A stretch of 37,559 bases of DNA, from the NCBI GenBank assembly GCA_032017425.1, contig DALZPW010000014.1; one strand, given 5' to 3'. The position numbers and the translations under genes were made by a program. Below are positions 1 through 7,290 of the stretch, piece after piece. Origin of the DNA: Faucicola tetraodonis. GTDB lineage: Bacteria > Pseudomonadota > Gammaproteobacteria > Pseudomonadales > Moraxellaceae. The notes beneath the pieces were generated by a model. It did no database searches and was not told the origin of the DNA. It was given only the letters and a program-made list of their open reading frames with translations. Position 1 is the stretch's first letter, and every line of letters begins with the position of its first letter.

Positions 1-102
1 GGCACTATCTCGTATTTTTTAGAATGGTGGTAGATGGGATGGTCGGATGCTTACACTGCATAAGCAAAAAAGGGCAAAGAGAATTTATAAAGCCACAAAA
101 AC

Positions 103-134
103 AAAAAAGCCATACTAGATTAGCATGGCTTTTT
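103..134 (-). terminator. Terminator of tRNA-Glu
   Basis: An inverted repeat (AAAAAGCCAT ... ATGGCTTTTT) with an 11-nt loop is followed on the minus strand by a T run. It lies about 30 bp beyond the 3' end of the tRNA-Glu gene and fits a Rho-independent terminator. The plus strand also ends in T's, so it may work in both directions. The first 100 bp of the window hold no gene I can support. Confidence 0.8.
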
Positions 135-167
135 AACTGTATTTTTTAGCGTTACCACTAAAAAAAT

Positions 168-243
168 TGGCGTCCCCACGGGGATTCGAACCCCGGTTAC
201 CGCCGTGAAAGGGCGATGTCCTAGGCCTCTAGACGATGGGGAC
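168..243 (-). tRNA. tRNA-Glu (anticodon TTC)
   Basis: The minus strand folds into a complete 76-nt cloverleaf. The acceptor arm is GTCCCC/GGGGAC, the anticodon loop CTTTCAC carries anticodon TTC, the T-arm contains GGTTCGAATCC, and the terminal CCA is encoded. It closely resembles enterobacterial tRNA-Glu. It is transcribed from its own promoter (308-336) and ends at the hairpin at 103-134. Confidence 0.97.
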
Positions 244-307
244 ACTAGCACGCTTAGTTTATAGCGTGACCTCGACCGCTTTCACCGTTAATGTCGAAGT
301 GGAGCGT

Positions 308-336
308 ATAATATATATTTTTATTTTTGCCGTCAA
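308..336 (-). promoter_or_regulatory. Sigma-70 promoter of tRNA-Glu
   Basis: Reading the minus strand, TTGACG (331-336) is followed by a 17-bp AT-rich spacer and TATTAT (308-313), which is near-consensus. The leader before the tRNA holds a small perfect hairpin (CACGCT/AGCGTG, about 248-266), probably part of the processed 5' precursor. Confidence 0.75.
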
Positions 337-417
337 CTGTTTTTTATGTATTTTTTTATATTTTTAACAATTAGCCCATCATACGGTGACCCATAATGGT
401 TAATAGAGCGGCATGAC

Positions 418-443
418 AAGCGCATTAGCCAACTAATGCGCTT
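418..443. terminator. Perfect 11-bp hairpin 3' of the small membrane-protein genes
   Basis: AAGCGCATTAG and CTAATGCGCTT are perfectly complementary around the 4-nt loop ccaa. The hairpin sits about 50 bp beyond the stop codon of the last small membrane-protein gene on the minus strand. No T run follows, so it may be a transcript-stabilising stem or a Rho-assisted terminator rather than a classical intrinsic one. Confidence 0.5.
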
Positions 444-491
444 AATTACAGTGTTTTCTAAAAAGTGTTGTCTAAAAATTTCACACCGTGC

Positions 492-677
492 TTATGAGTG
501 ATTTTTCTGATGCGACTCAGATGTTGTATGAGCACGCTTCGTATGAGATTGCGGCGGCAGATTAGCGGCTTTATTTTTTAAGTGATAGCGAATCCAAAAA
601 TGGGTTACGATGCTAATCACAATCGATAAACTGATAAAACCTAAAATGGTCATCCAGATTTGACTATCTACTTGCAT
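492..677 (-). CDS. Small single-pass membrane protein (paralogue 2)
   Basis: A 61-residue protein with one hydrophobic segment at about residues 8-29, followed by a basic stretch (RYHLKNK) and a polar tail. The basic residues after the helix suggest a cytoplasmic C-terminus. A ribosome binding site, AAGGA, lies 6 nt before the ATG. It is clearly related to the next gene upstream (704-892): both begin M-x-V-D-x-x-I-W-x-T-I and both have a basic cluster after the helix. It starts 26 bp after the stop of that gene, so the two are probably one transcript. I do not recognise the family and assign no function. Confidence 0.7.
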   Translation of the reverse strand: MQVDSQIWMTILGFISLSIVISIVTHFWIRYHLKNKAANLPPQSHTKRAHTTSESHQKNHS

Positions 678-703
678 ACTTGATCCTTGTGAGACAATCT
701 AAG

Positions 704-892
704 TTAACGCTGATTATCGATGCGCTGGCTATCAATACTTTGATTAGCTCCCATTGTTTGATTACGAATCGCATCATCGCGCTGTTTTTTCTTGAGTCGG
801 AACGTTAGCCATAAATATGTTAATATGCCTAAGATTACGGCAGCAATCATATACATAATAATAGTAGTCCAAATACTGTTATCTACGCCCAT
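704..892 (-). CDS. Small single-pass membrane protein (paralogue 1)
   Basis: A 62-residue protein with one hydrophobic helix at about residues 7-30 followed by RLKKKQR and a polar, Q/N/S-rich tail. AAGGA lies 7 nt before the ATG. It is the first gene of a two-gene minus-strand unit with its paralogue at 492-677; spacing, size and N-terminal pattern point to tandem duplication followed by divergence. It is divergent from speC across a 223-bp region. Function unknown; it could be a small subunit or regulator of a membrane complex. Confidence 0.7.
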   Translation of the reverse strand: MGVDNSIWTTIIMYMIAAVILGILTYLWLTFRLKKKQRDDAIRNQTMGANQSIDSQRIDNQR

Positions 893-1115
893 GAAAGAGT
901 CCTTTTTATTATTGTTAGCATTAGTGTAACAGGTCTTAACAGCTATTTTACGTCATTCACGTAATGATGTGTGGTAGCGATGTTACTGGCTATTTTCAAA
1001 CACTGTAATAAGCGTCTACAAAAGCACTTTTTTTCACTTTTTCATATTTTTACGTTAAGATAATTGTCTAAAAAACGCTTTGGCAACTGACACGGTTGCA
1101 GCAAGGAAAATAATT

Positions 1116-3275
1116 ATGAAAGTAGTCATCAGTGATGGCATCGAATACGCCCTAAATCTTAATTATCGTACCATCGATATTGAATCGACCGACTATACCA
1201 ATATTGCAGCAATTGTGGTCACGATGACAGACCTGCCGCGTGTGTATCAAGATATTGAAGATTTGGGGTTTGCTATTCCGATATTTGTGGCGATTGAATA
1301 TGGTGATGTAGTGCCTGATGAATGGCTACCCAATGTGTATGGTGTGCTAGAGCTGGCAGATGATCAAAAGTTTTATAACGGACAATTGGTCAATGCGGCA
1401 GCGGCGGATTACATCGCCACGCTCGATCCGCCTTTTTTCCAAGCCTTGATGGACTACACCGACTATGGCAATGCGGCGTTTGACTGTCCTGGGCACCAAG
1501 GCGGACAGTTTTTTCGTAAGCATCCTTCGGGCAGACGCTTTTATTTATACTTTGGGGAAACGCTGTTTCGTGCCGACTCCTGTAATGCCGATGTCCGTCT
1601 TGGCGATTTGCTAATTCATGAAGGACCAGCTTTTGAGGCACAAGCGCATGCGGCGAAAGTTTTTAATGCGGATAAAACCTACTTTGTGCTCAACGGTACT
1701 TCCTCTTCCAATAAAATTGCGATTGGTGCCTTAGTAGCGCATGGTGATTTGGTGCTGTTTGACCGTAACAATCACAAATCTGTGTACCAAGGCGCCTTAA
1801 CCATGGCAGGTGGTACGCCTGTGTATTTAGAGACCGACCGCAATGCTTATGGTTTGATTGGCGGCATTCCTGCCCATTGTTTTGATGAAGCCGAAATCCG
1901 TGAACGTATTCGTGAAGTTGCGCCCGATAAAGCCGATGATGCCCGCCCATTTCGCTTGGCGGTAATTCAGCTGGGCACGTATGATGGCACTATTTATAAC
2001 GCCCGCCAAGTGGTGGATCGCATCGGGCATCTGTGTGACTATATTTTGTTTGACAGTGCTTGGGTGGGTTATGAGCAGTTTATCCCGATGATGCGTGATT
2101 GCTCGCCACTGCTGCTTGAGCTGGGTGAAAATGATCCTGGGATTTTGGTCACCCAATCGGTACACAAGCAACAAGCTGGCTTTTCTCAAGCCTCACAAAT
2201 CCATAAAAAAGATAACCATATCAGCGGGCAAGCCCGTTATGTCAATCATAAACGCTTTAACAACTCGTTTATGATGCACGTGTCGACCTCGCCGTTTTAC
2301 CCGTTGTTTGCCTCACTTGATGTCAATGCCAAAATGCATGAAGGTAAAGCCGGTCAGCGCATGTGGCATGAGTGTGTCATCGGCGGTATCGAAGCTCGTA
2401 AAATGCTGCTAGACACTTGTACCATGATTTTGCCGTTTGTTCCGCCTACAGTAGATGGGCAAGCTTGGCAAGACTACGATACTGAAACCATTGCCCATGA
2501 TATTCGTTTTTTCCGCTTTGAGGCAGGGGCGCGTTGGCATGATTTTCAGCATTATGCCGATGACCAATACTTTATCGATCCCTGTAAACTACTACTGACC
2601 ACGCCAGGCATTGATATGCAAACCGGTGAGTATGAAGCGACAGGGATTCCTGCCGCGATTTTGGCGCATTATCTGCGTGAAAGCTCGGTCATTCCAGAAA
2701 AAGCCGATTTAAACTCGATTTTATTTTTACTGACGCCTGCCGAAACCTTGGCAAAATTCCAGCACTTGGTCGCCCGTATTGTCAGTTTTGAAAAGCACAT
2801 TCGCGAAAACAGCCCCGTCACCCAGGTGTTACCGACACTGGCTAAGGCATATCCGCAGTACCGCAAACTCACTATTAATGAACTTTGCCAACTCATGCAT
2901 AACTTCTATGCCAAGCATCAGCTGAACAAACGACAAAAACAAATGTTTGAGCGCGAACATCGTCCCAAGGTTGCTATAAGCGCATTTGATGCCCATAACG
3001 CCTTTATCCGTAATGAGGTTGAGCTGGTATCGCTGCATGACATCAAAGGCAGAATCGCCATGGAAGGAGCGCTACCGTATCCACCAGGAGTGTACTGTAT
3101 TGTACCTGGTGAAGTGTGGGATGGGGCAGTGCTGGACTACTTCTTGGCATTGCAAGAAGGGGTTAATCGCTTGCCAGGCTTTGAGCCAGAAGTGCAGGGC
3201 GTGTACTGGGAGTATGACGACCAAGGTAAAAAGATTGCCTATGCCTATGTGTTAAAACAGTCCCACCAAATTTGA
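1116..3275 (+). CDS. speC: Ornithine decarboxylase, PLP-dependent
   Basis: Decarboxylates L-ornithine to putrescine in the cytoplasm (polyamine synthesis or acid-stress decarboxylation). At 719 residues it matches the prokaryotic Orn/Lys/Arg decarboxylase family: an N-terminal wing domain, then the PLP core with CPGHQGGQFFRKHP, a NADVRLGDLLIHEG-type stretch, FDSAWVGYEQF, and the PLP-lysine motif TQSVHKQQAGFSQ. From memory it is very close to enterobacterial SpeC/SpeF along its whole length. I chose ATG 1116, which has AAGGA 9 nt upstream; an in-frame TTG at 1080 would add 12 residues but has no ribosome binding site. No putrescine/ornithine antiporter (potE) is adjacent, which favours a biosynthetic SpeC-type role over an inducible SpeF-PotE pair. 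That choice is inference. Confidence 0.93.
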   Translation: MKVVISDGIEYALNLNYRTIDIESTDYTNIAAIVVTMTDLPRVYQDIEDLGFAIPIFVAIEYGDVVPDEWLPNVYGVLELADDQKFYNGQLVNAAAADYIATLDPPFFQALMDYTDYGNAAFDCPGHQGGQFFRKHPSGRRFYLYFGETLFRADSCNADVRLGDLLIHEGPAFEAQAHAAKVFNADKTYFVLNGTSSSNKIAIGALVAHGDLVLFDRNNHKSVYQGALTMAGGTPVYLETDRNAYGLIGGIPAHCFDEAEIRERIREVAPDKADDARPFRLAVIQLGTYDGTIYNARQVVDRIGHLCDYILFDSAWVGYEQFIPMMRDCSPLLLELGENDPGILVTQSVHKQQAGFSQASQIHKKDNHISGQARYVNHKRFNNSFMMHVSTSPFYPLFASLDVNAKMHEGKAGQRMWHECVIGGIEARKMLLDTCTMILPFVPPTVDGQAWQDYDTETIAHDIRFFRFEAGARWHDFQHYADDQYFIDPCKLLLTTPGIDMQTGEYEATGIPAAILAHYLRESSVIPEKADLNSILFLLTPAETLAKFQHLVARIVSFEKHIRENSPVTQVLPTLAKAYPQYRKLTINELCQLMHNFYAKHQLNKRQKQMFEREHRPKVAISAFDAHNAFIRNEVELVSLHDIKGRIAMEGALPYPPGVYCIVPGEVWDGAVLDYFLALQEGVNRLPGFEPEVQGVYWEYDDQGKKIAYAYVLKQSHQI

Positions 3276-3387
3276 TTGACGGTTTTTGATTCATAGGCTT
3301 TCTCGGTGAAGCCCATATTCGGCACGTTTGCAGCAGTAACCAATGGCGCAAAAATTGGTCTGTGTAGATGGGTGCGATGTTATTTAA

Positions 3388-3406
3388 TTAAATGATAATC
3401 ATTATT
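3388..3406. promoter_or_regulatory. Fur box
   Basis: The 19 bases from 3388 match the classical Fur consensus at 15 of 19 positions, with the core ATGATAATCATTAT intact. A second dyad, CATTATC ... GATAATG, follows at about 3411-3437. The box lies 63 bp before the next start codon, where it could block transcription of the PepSY-type gene when iron is plentiful. Confidence 0.75.
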
Positions 3407-3468
3407 ATTTACATTATCAATCTATTATTGGATAATGACGGCTCAATTTTTTAAGAGGCAGTCAAACA

Positions 3469-3981
3469 ATGACAATGAAAGATTTTCGTATCTACATGAG
3501 GCTTGGGCACCGCTATGTTGGATTCTTTATGGTTGGCATTATGCTGGTCTATTCGCTAAGTGGCATGTTGCTGGTATTTCGCGACACTGATTTTTTAAAA
3601 TCTTCAAAAACTGTCAAGCAAGTCGTGGCAAGCAATCTTGATGAGAAAAATTTAGCCAAAACCCTAAAAATGAAAAACATCGATTTTAGGGAGCAGCAGG
3701 GTGATATACAGCTTTTTAAAGACGGACAGTACAATGTTAAAACCGGTGAGGTGACTTATACCAGCAAAAAGCTGCCTGTGGTATTAGATAAAATGGTGAA
3801 TTTTCATAAAGCGCCCTCTAAAGGTAGCATGGGTGGGCTCAATGTATTGTTTGGCTTGAGTTTATTGTTTTTTGTGCTATCGAGTTTCTTTTTATTTGCC
3901 CCAAGTTCCAAAATCTTTAAACGTGGCTTGGCATTTGTGGCGGTGGGAGCGATTATGTCGGTGATTTTGCTGCTGTTGTAA
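3469..3981 (+). CDS. PepSY-associated membrane protein, probably iron-regulated
   Basis: A 170-residue protein with a hydrophobic segment at about residues 14-36 that follows the typical PepSY_TM start (RLGHRYVGFF), a soluble domain at about 37-115, and two C-terminal hydrophobic segments (about 122-142 and 150-170). Such proteins often accompany ferric-siderophore or heme uptake and reduction; their biochemistry is poorly defined. The start at 3469 has AAGAGG 10 nt upstream; ATG 3475 is a less well-spaced alternative. The Fur box at 3388 supports iron-repressed expression. No TonB receptor gene is adjacent. Confidence 0.75.
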   Translation: MTMKDFRIYMRLGHRYVGFFMVGIMLVYSLSGMLLVFRDTDFLKSSKTVKQVVASNLDEKNLAKTLKMKNIDFREQQGDIQLFKDGQYNVKTGEVTYTSKKLPVVLDKMVNFHKAPSKGSMGGLNVLFGLSLLFFVLSSFFLFAPSSKIFKRGLAFVAVGAIMSVILLLL

Positions 3982-4102
3982 ATAAACCTACTAACAAGTT
4001 TGGTAGGGTAGCGCCTTATGGCATATACCCGATTGCGATATTGGGTGCAATGGCTACGCTGTCATCGATTCCCTACGATGGCTTCACCGAGATGGATTTA
4101 CT

Positions 4103-4744
4103 TCAGTTTTGCCACAAAAAGTTTTTCAGCAGCATTTTGGCGCCTTCGGTGGCGAAGGATTCTGGGTGATATTGCACCCCTTGAATCGGATAGTCACGGT
4201 GGCGAATGCCCATGATTTCATCGCCTGCTAGACTGGCATCTTTGAGGTTTTTATCACTATGTTGCTCACTAGATACCACGCTGGTCACTACCAAACAATC
4301 GGGTAGTGAGGCGGCGTCGACCATCAGTGAATGATAACGCATGATGTCAAGCTGCTGTGGCAAACCTTGATACACGCCTTGACCATCGTGACGAATCGGT
4401 GATGTCTTGCCATGCATTGGCACATTGGCTCGCACCACTTGACCACCAAAAAAATGTGCAATCCCTTGCATGCCAAGACACACGCCTAGCAGCGGTATGG
4501 TTTTGCCAAGCTCAGTAATGACCTCACCACACACACCAAAATACGCAGGGTCATCGGGCGAACCTGGACCGGGGGAGATGATAATGCGGTCAGGATTCAT
4601 GGCTTTGATATCCGCTAAGCTAATCTCATTATTGCGTTTGACAACCACGTTAAAAGGCTGATTGTCTGCGGCTAAAATCTCACCAATATATTGGTATAGG
4701 TTAAAGGTAAAAGAATCGTAGTTATCAATAATTAACACTTGCAT
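4103..4744 (-). CDS. trpG: Anthranilate synthase component II (glutamine amidotransferase)
   Basis: A class-I glutamine amidotransferase of 213 residues. It hydrolyses glutamine and passes ammonia to the chorismate-binding partner. The oxyanion-hole motif SPGPGSPDD is at 57-65, the nucleophile Cys89 lies in GVCLGMQ, and His193/Glu195 lie in YHPES. It lies 109 bp downstream of trpE on the same strand, so the pair probably forms the TrpE-TrpG complex. TrpG may also serve PabB, as in other bacteria that share one amidotransferase subunit; no pabB is present in this window. Confidence 0.88.
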   Translation of the reverse strand: MQVLIIDNYDSFTFNLYQYIGEILAADNQPFNVVVKRNNEISLADIKAMNPDRIIISPGPGSPDDPAYFGVCGEVITELGKTIPLLGVCLGMQGIAHFFGGQVVRANVPMHGKTSPIRHDGQGVYQGLPQQLDIMRYHSLMVDAASLPDCLVVTSVVSSEQHSDKNLKDASLAGDEIMGIRHRDYPIQGVQYHPESFATEGAKMLLKNFLWQN

Positions 4745-4853
4745 AGTTAACTCTAAAAATAGGTTTGGCGGTTATTTTAAACGTTTAAAATACTGCTGAT
4801 ATACATCGCTATCATGCGTATCTAGTTGGCGTATCGTCATGATGGAGCAGACT

Positions 4854-6266
4854 TTACTGCACTGGCGCAAAATTGGACAGTACAACTTTCATCGCAGACA
4901 GTTTTCGTACGATTTCTTCATATTCGTCTTCAGGATTGGAATCATACACATTGCCGCCGCAAGTTTGCGCATACGCTTTTTCGCCGTTGATAAACAGCGA
5001 GCGAATCGGGATAGCAAAAATACAATCCCCATTAAAACAAAACTGACCGAGTGCGCCACCGTAAGCGCCGCGACCATCGGGCTCTAGCGTATTTATAATT
5101 TTCATCGCCTCAATTTTGGGTGCGCCCGATAGCGTGCCTGCGGGAAAATTACTGGCAAGCGCGGTGAACATATCATGATTAGGGTCAAGAATACCGACGA
5201 TTTCACTGGAGATATGCTGGACATGTGAAAAGCGCTTGATATCCATTAAGTTACGCACTTTTACCGTTCCAAAGCGTGCCACCCGCCCGATATCATTACG
5301 ATGTAAGTCCACCAACATATTATGTTCGGCGATTTCTTTGGGGTCATTGAGCAAGGCGCGTGCTAATTGGCGATCTTCGGTCTCATCCTTGCCGCGTTTG
5401 GTGGTGCCCGCCAGTGGGAAGGTTTCCATCTCACCATTGCGCAATCGGAACAATAACTCAGGCGATGCGCCGATAATTTTTTGGGCGCCAAATTTGACAT
5501 AGTACATATGCGGTGACGGATTGACTTCGCGCAGTTTACTATAAATTGGCATGCTATCGCCTTGGATGCGATAATGCGACTTGAAACCCACTTCACACTG
5601 GAAAATCAGCCCAGCTTTAATGTCTTCTTTGACTTTCATCACCGCTGCCGCATGTTGCTCGCGGTTCATCCCATCGCCCAAATGTTCAGCAGTCGGCTGC
5701 GTATAGTCAGGCGAAATAGCGGTCAATAATGACTTGATTTCGTCAATACGATTGCTTTGGTGGTCGGTATCGTAATAATAATAAAAAATTTCACCGGTCA
5801 TCTTATCAAGGCTTAACCCATCTAAGTACACCCCGAATTTGAACGGCTCAAAATCATCACTGGTTTGAATATTCAGGGTCGGCTCAAAAAAATTGACACT
5901 ATCAAATCCCAAAAAACCGACCAATCCGCCGGTATGGCTACGTGAAATCACATGTTGTGGGGTGATTTCGCGCAGTAGTTGGTAAGGATTGTCACAGGTA
6001 TAATCTGTGCTTTCCCCCGTGCGATTGTTGGTGATAGTCAAAGTATGGCGGTCTTTTGCCAACACCGTCATCGCAGGGTCAAAGCCGATGGCATGATGAC
6101 GTGAAATATAGCTTTCTTCGCCCAACGATTCCAGTAAAAAACAAGTAGCGTATTTGGCTTCGATGCGTTTAAAGAGTTCAAAAAAATCAATGTCTTGTGC
6201 AAGTTTAATTAGGCTTGGTTTGCTGGCAAGGGCGATTTTGGGCGGTTTGGCGTGTGTAGTCATCAT
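4854..6266 (-). CDS. trpE: Anthranilate synthase component I
   Basis: Converts chorismate to anthranilate, the first step of tryptophan synthesis. The protein has 470 residues. Early in the N-terminal domain it carries LLES, the usual tryptophan-feedback signature. The C-terminal chorismate-binding domain shows GASPELLFR, FPLAGTTKRG, DLHRNDIGRVARFG, HISSEIVG and AGTLSGAPKIEAM. The segments IFQCEVGFKSHY and QTCGGNVYDSNPE are spelled differently from what I expect in gammaproteobacterial TrpE (for example QVVLSR and GAGIV), so the origin deserves a tree. The start ATG 6266 is adjacent to a second ATG (6263); no strong Shine-Dalgarno is visible. The last unit of a 5x16-bp repeat overlaps the start codon. 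A TrpR-like gene lies upstream on the same strand and a candidate operator lies about 90 bp before the start. No trpD or trpC is nearby. Confidence 0.85.
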   Translation of the reverse strand: MMTTHAKPPKIALASKPSLIKLAQDIDFFELFKRIEAKYATCFLLESLGEESYISRHHAIGFDPAMTVLAKDRHTLTITNNRTGESTDYTCDNPYQLLREITPQHVISRSHTGGLVGFLGFDSVNFFEPTLNIQTSDDFEPFKFGVYLDGLSLDKMTGEIFYYYYDTDHQSNRIDEIKSLLTAISPDYTQPTAEHLGDGMNREQHAAAVMKVKEDIKAGLIFQCEVGFKSHYRIQGDSMPIYSKLREVNPSPHMYYVKFGAQKIIGASPELLFRLRNGEMETFPLAGTTKRGKDETEDRQLARALLNDPKEIAEHNMLVDLHRNDIGRVARFGTVKVRNLMDIKRFSHVQHISSEIVGILDPNHDMFTALASNFPAGTLSGAPKIEAMKIINTLEPDGRGAYGGALGQFCFNGDCIFAIPIRSLFINGEKAYAQTCGGNVYDSNPEDEYEEIVRKLSAMKVVLSNFAPVQ

Positions 6267-6344
6267 AGTGTCTTAGATTTATAGTGTCTTAAATTTATAG
6301 TGTCCTAAATTTACAGTATCTTAAATTTATAGCGGCTTAAATTT
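6265..6344 (-). repeat. 5 x 16-bp tandem repeat in the trpE leader
   Basis: Five head-to-tail copies of a 16-bp unit (plus strand atagtgtcttaaattt) start at 6265, 6281, 6297, 6313 and 6329. Units 1-3 differ from the consensus by 0-1 base; units 4 and 5 by 2-3. On the minus strand each junction makes TATAAATTTAAG, that is, -10-like hexamers at 16-bp intervals. The array fills the space between the candidate TrpR operator and the trpE start. Confidence 0.9.
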
Positions 6345-6353
6345 TAATCAATG

Positions 6354-6381
6354 TTTCAGTGTTCTAGTATGATGATACATT
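6354..6381 (-). promoter_or_regulatory. Candidate TrpR operator/promoter of trpE
   Basis: A 28-bp element beginning tttcagtgttctagtat on the plus strand recurs at 6867-6894 with only two mismatches. The two copies lie upstream of trpE and of the trpR gene and contain CTAG, also the core of the E. coli trp operator half-site. The minus strand offers a weak -10 (CATACT) inside the element. No tryptophan-rich leader peptide is visible between it and trpE, so repression rather than attenuation is the likely control. Confidence 0.7.
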
Positions 6382-6459
6382 GTAATCAGATTAACCCCTG
6401 CTTGCAACTCTTTTGTGGCATGACAGTTATTTTCACACGGATTTTCATCACCCTGCTAA

Positions 6460-6489
6460 TCACCCCAAAGTATGTCACCCCAAAGTATG
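6460..6489. repeat. Perfect 2 x 15-bp tandem repeat
   Basis: The unit tcaccccaaagtatg occurs twice without a gap or mismatch, in the 150-bp space between the end of trpR and the trpE operator. No function is evident. Confidence 0.9.
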
Positions 6490-6533
6490 CTACTGTGATG
6501 GGCTTATTCACGCTTGAACCCATTATCAAAAAT

Positions 6534-6830
6534 TTATAGGTTCAAATGACTCAGATTTGGCAGTAATTGGTTGATATCGTGCTGACCATACGCTTTGGCG
6601 CCCCGTGATACCGTCGCAATGCCCACCCCCAAGCGCTCAGCGATTTCGCGTTGTGGTAGCGCTTGCTGAAACAAGGCAAAAATCTGAATGCGATTGGCGA
6701 TTTCTTTTTGTTCTTTTTCAGTCAGTAGCGCTGCCAAAATTTCGCGGATAAAGTCACTATCATCGGTTTGGCTCAGTAGCTCAACCAAATAATCATAGGC
6801 GGGTAGGAATGATGGCGAAGTGTGCGGCAT
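6534..6830 (-). CDS. trpR: Trp-repressor family regulator
   Basis: A 98-residue all-helical DNA-binding protein of the TrpR/YerC family. The conserved middle, LTEKEQKEIANRIQIF, leads to the helix-turn-helix QREIAERLGVGIATVSRGAKA, which aligns with E. coli TrpR ([20 protein letters not shown]). TrpR binds DNA when loaded with L-tryptophan. I chose ATG 6830: the longer reading frame back to 6920 runs through the conserved operator-like element and has no ribosome binding site. The gene lies directly upstream of trpE-trpG on the same strand. The 28-bp element in front of both trpR and trpE suggests self-repression plus repression of trpEG. YerC-like proteins share the fold, so ligand identity is inferred from context. 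Confidence 0.85.
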   Translation of the reverse strand: MPHTSPSFLPAYDYLVELLSQTDDSDFIREILAALLTEKEQKEIANRIQIFALFQQALPQREIAERLGVGIATVSRGAKAYGQHDINQLLPNLSHLNL

Positions 6831-6866
6831 AGTAGTTTTTTTGAGTAAAAGAGGACAAGTAAAGCA

Positions 6867-6894
6867 TTTCAGTGTTCTAGTATAGTGATACATT
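6867..6894 (-). promoter_or_regulatory. Candidate TrpR operator/promoter of trpR
   Basis: This is the second copy of the 28-bp element (26/28 identical to 6354-6381). It lies 37 bp before the trpR start. The minus strand contains TATACT, a good -10 hexamer, inside the element, so a bound repressor would cover the promoter. Confidence 0.7.
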
Positions 6895-7172
6895 TTACGG
6901 CGTTTAGCAACTGAACTCAATCGATTTTTATCCCTTTAGAAAACTCAATAGGTGCGATAACTGGTTACGTTTGATTACAAAAGCGCAAATAACTGAATAT
7001 TTAATCAAAGGTTATTCGACACAAAGTCGCTTTAGCGAGGTTCTATAATGTGGTTATAATAAAATTGCTTAGTTAAAAATCCAAGTGAATTTATTAATTA
7101 TAAACAATGACTATCACTCATAATTTTTATAAGCGTGCCGTCGTTGTCTTTGGTTATTGTGTAGCATTCTTA

Positions 7173-7200
7173 ATGGGCAATTAAGAATGGGCAGTTAAGG
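7173..7200 (+). repeat. 2 x 14-bp tandem repeat
   Basis: Adjacent units atgggcaattaaga and atgggcagttaagg match at 12 of 14 positions. They lie in the presumed leader of the oleate hydratase gene. Confidence 0.75.
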
Positions 7201-7244
7201 TCAATGTCAAAGGATAGCAGCGCGGTTTAAAGAGTTAGCTAACG

Positions 7245-7276
7245 CTAATTTTATTCAATACTAATCTTATTCAAAA
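7245..7276 (+). repeat. 2 x 16-bp tandem repeat before oleate hydratase
   Basis: Adjacent units ctaattttattcaata and ctaatcttattcaaaa match at 14 of 16 positions. The second unit ends 14 bp before the start codon, next to the weak ribosome binding site AGGG. Confidence 0.8.
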
Positions 7277-7290
7277 TAGGGCACTTCATT

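Larger units (their letters stand above)
6895..7290. other. Intergenic region upstream of oleate hydratase
   Basis: About 400 bp without a gene I can support. It holds two overlapping -10-like hexamers (TATAAT, about 7044, and TATAAT, about 7054) in an AT-rich stretch that may be the oleate hydratase promoter. Two short tandem repeats follow (7173-7200 and 7245-7276). A transcript starting near 7060 would have a leader of about 230 nt. Confidence 0.4.

Noticed and set aside
1080..1115. TTG start 36 bp upstream for the ornithine decarboxylase
   Set aside because: No ribosome binding site there, while ATG 1116 has AAGGA well placed and matches the family N-terminus.
4018..4215. 65-codon plus-strand ORF overlapping the 3' end of trpG
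   Set aside because: Antisense to a clear gene, with a Trp/Arg-rich composition typical of shadow frames.
6266..6381. Tryptophan attenuator or leader peptide before trpE
   Set aside because: No ATG followed by Trp codons and no terminator/antiterminator hairpin; the space is filled by the 16-bp repeat array.
6351..6539. 62-codon plus-strand ORF between trpR and trpE
   Set aside because: It crosses the operator-like element and the 2x15-bp repeat and has no ribosome binding site or familiar pattern.
6831..6920. Longer trpR reading frame adding 30 residues
   Set aside because: It runs through the 28-bp element shared with the trpE upstream region, which is better explained as an operator, and the added residues do not look like TrpR.
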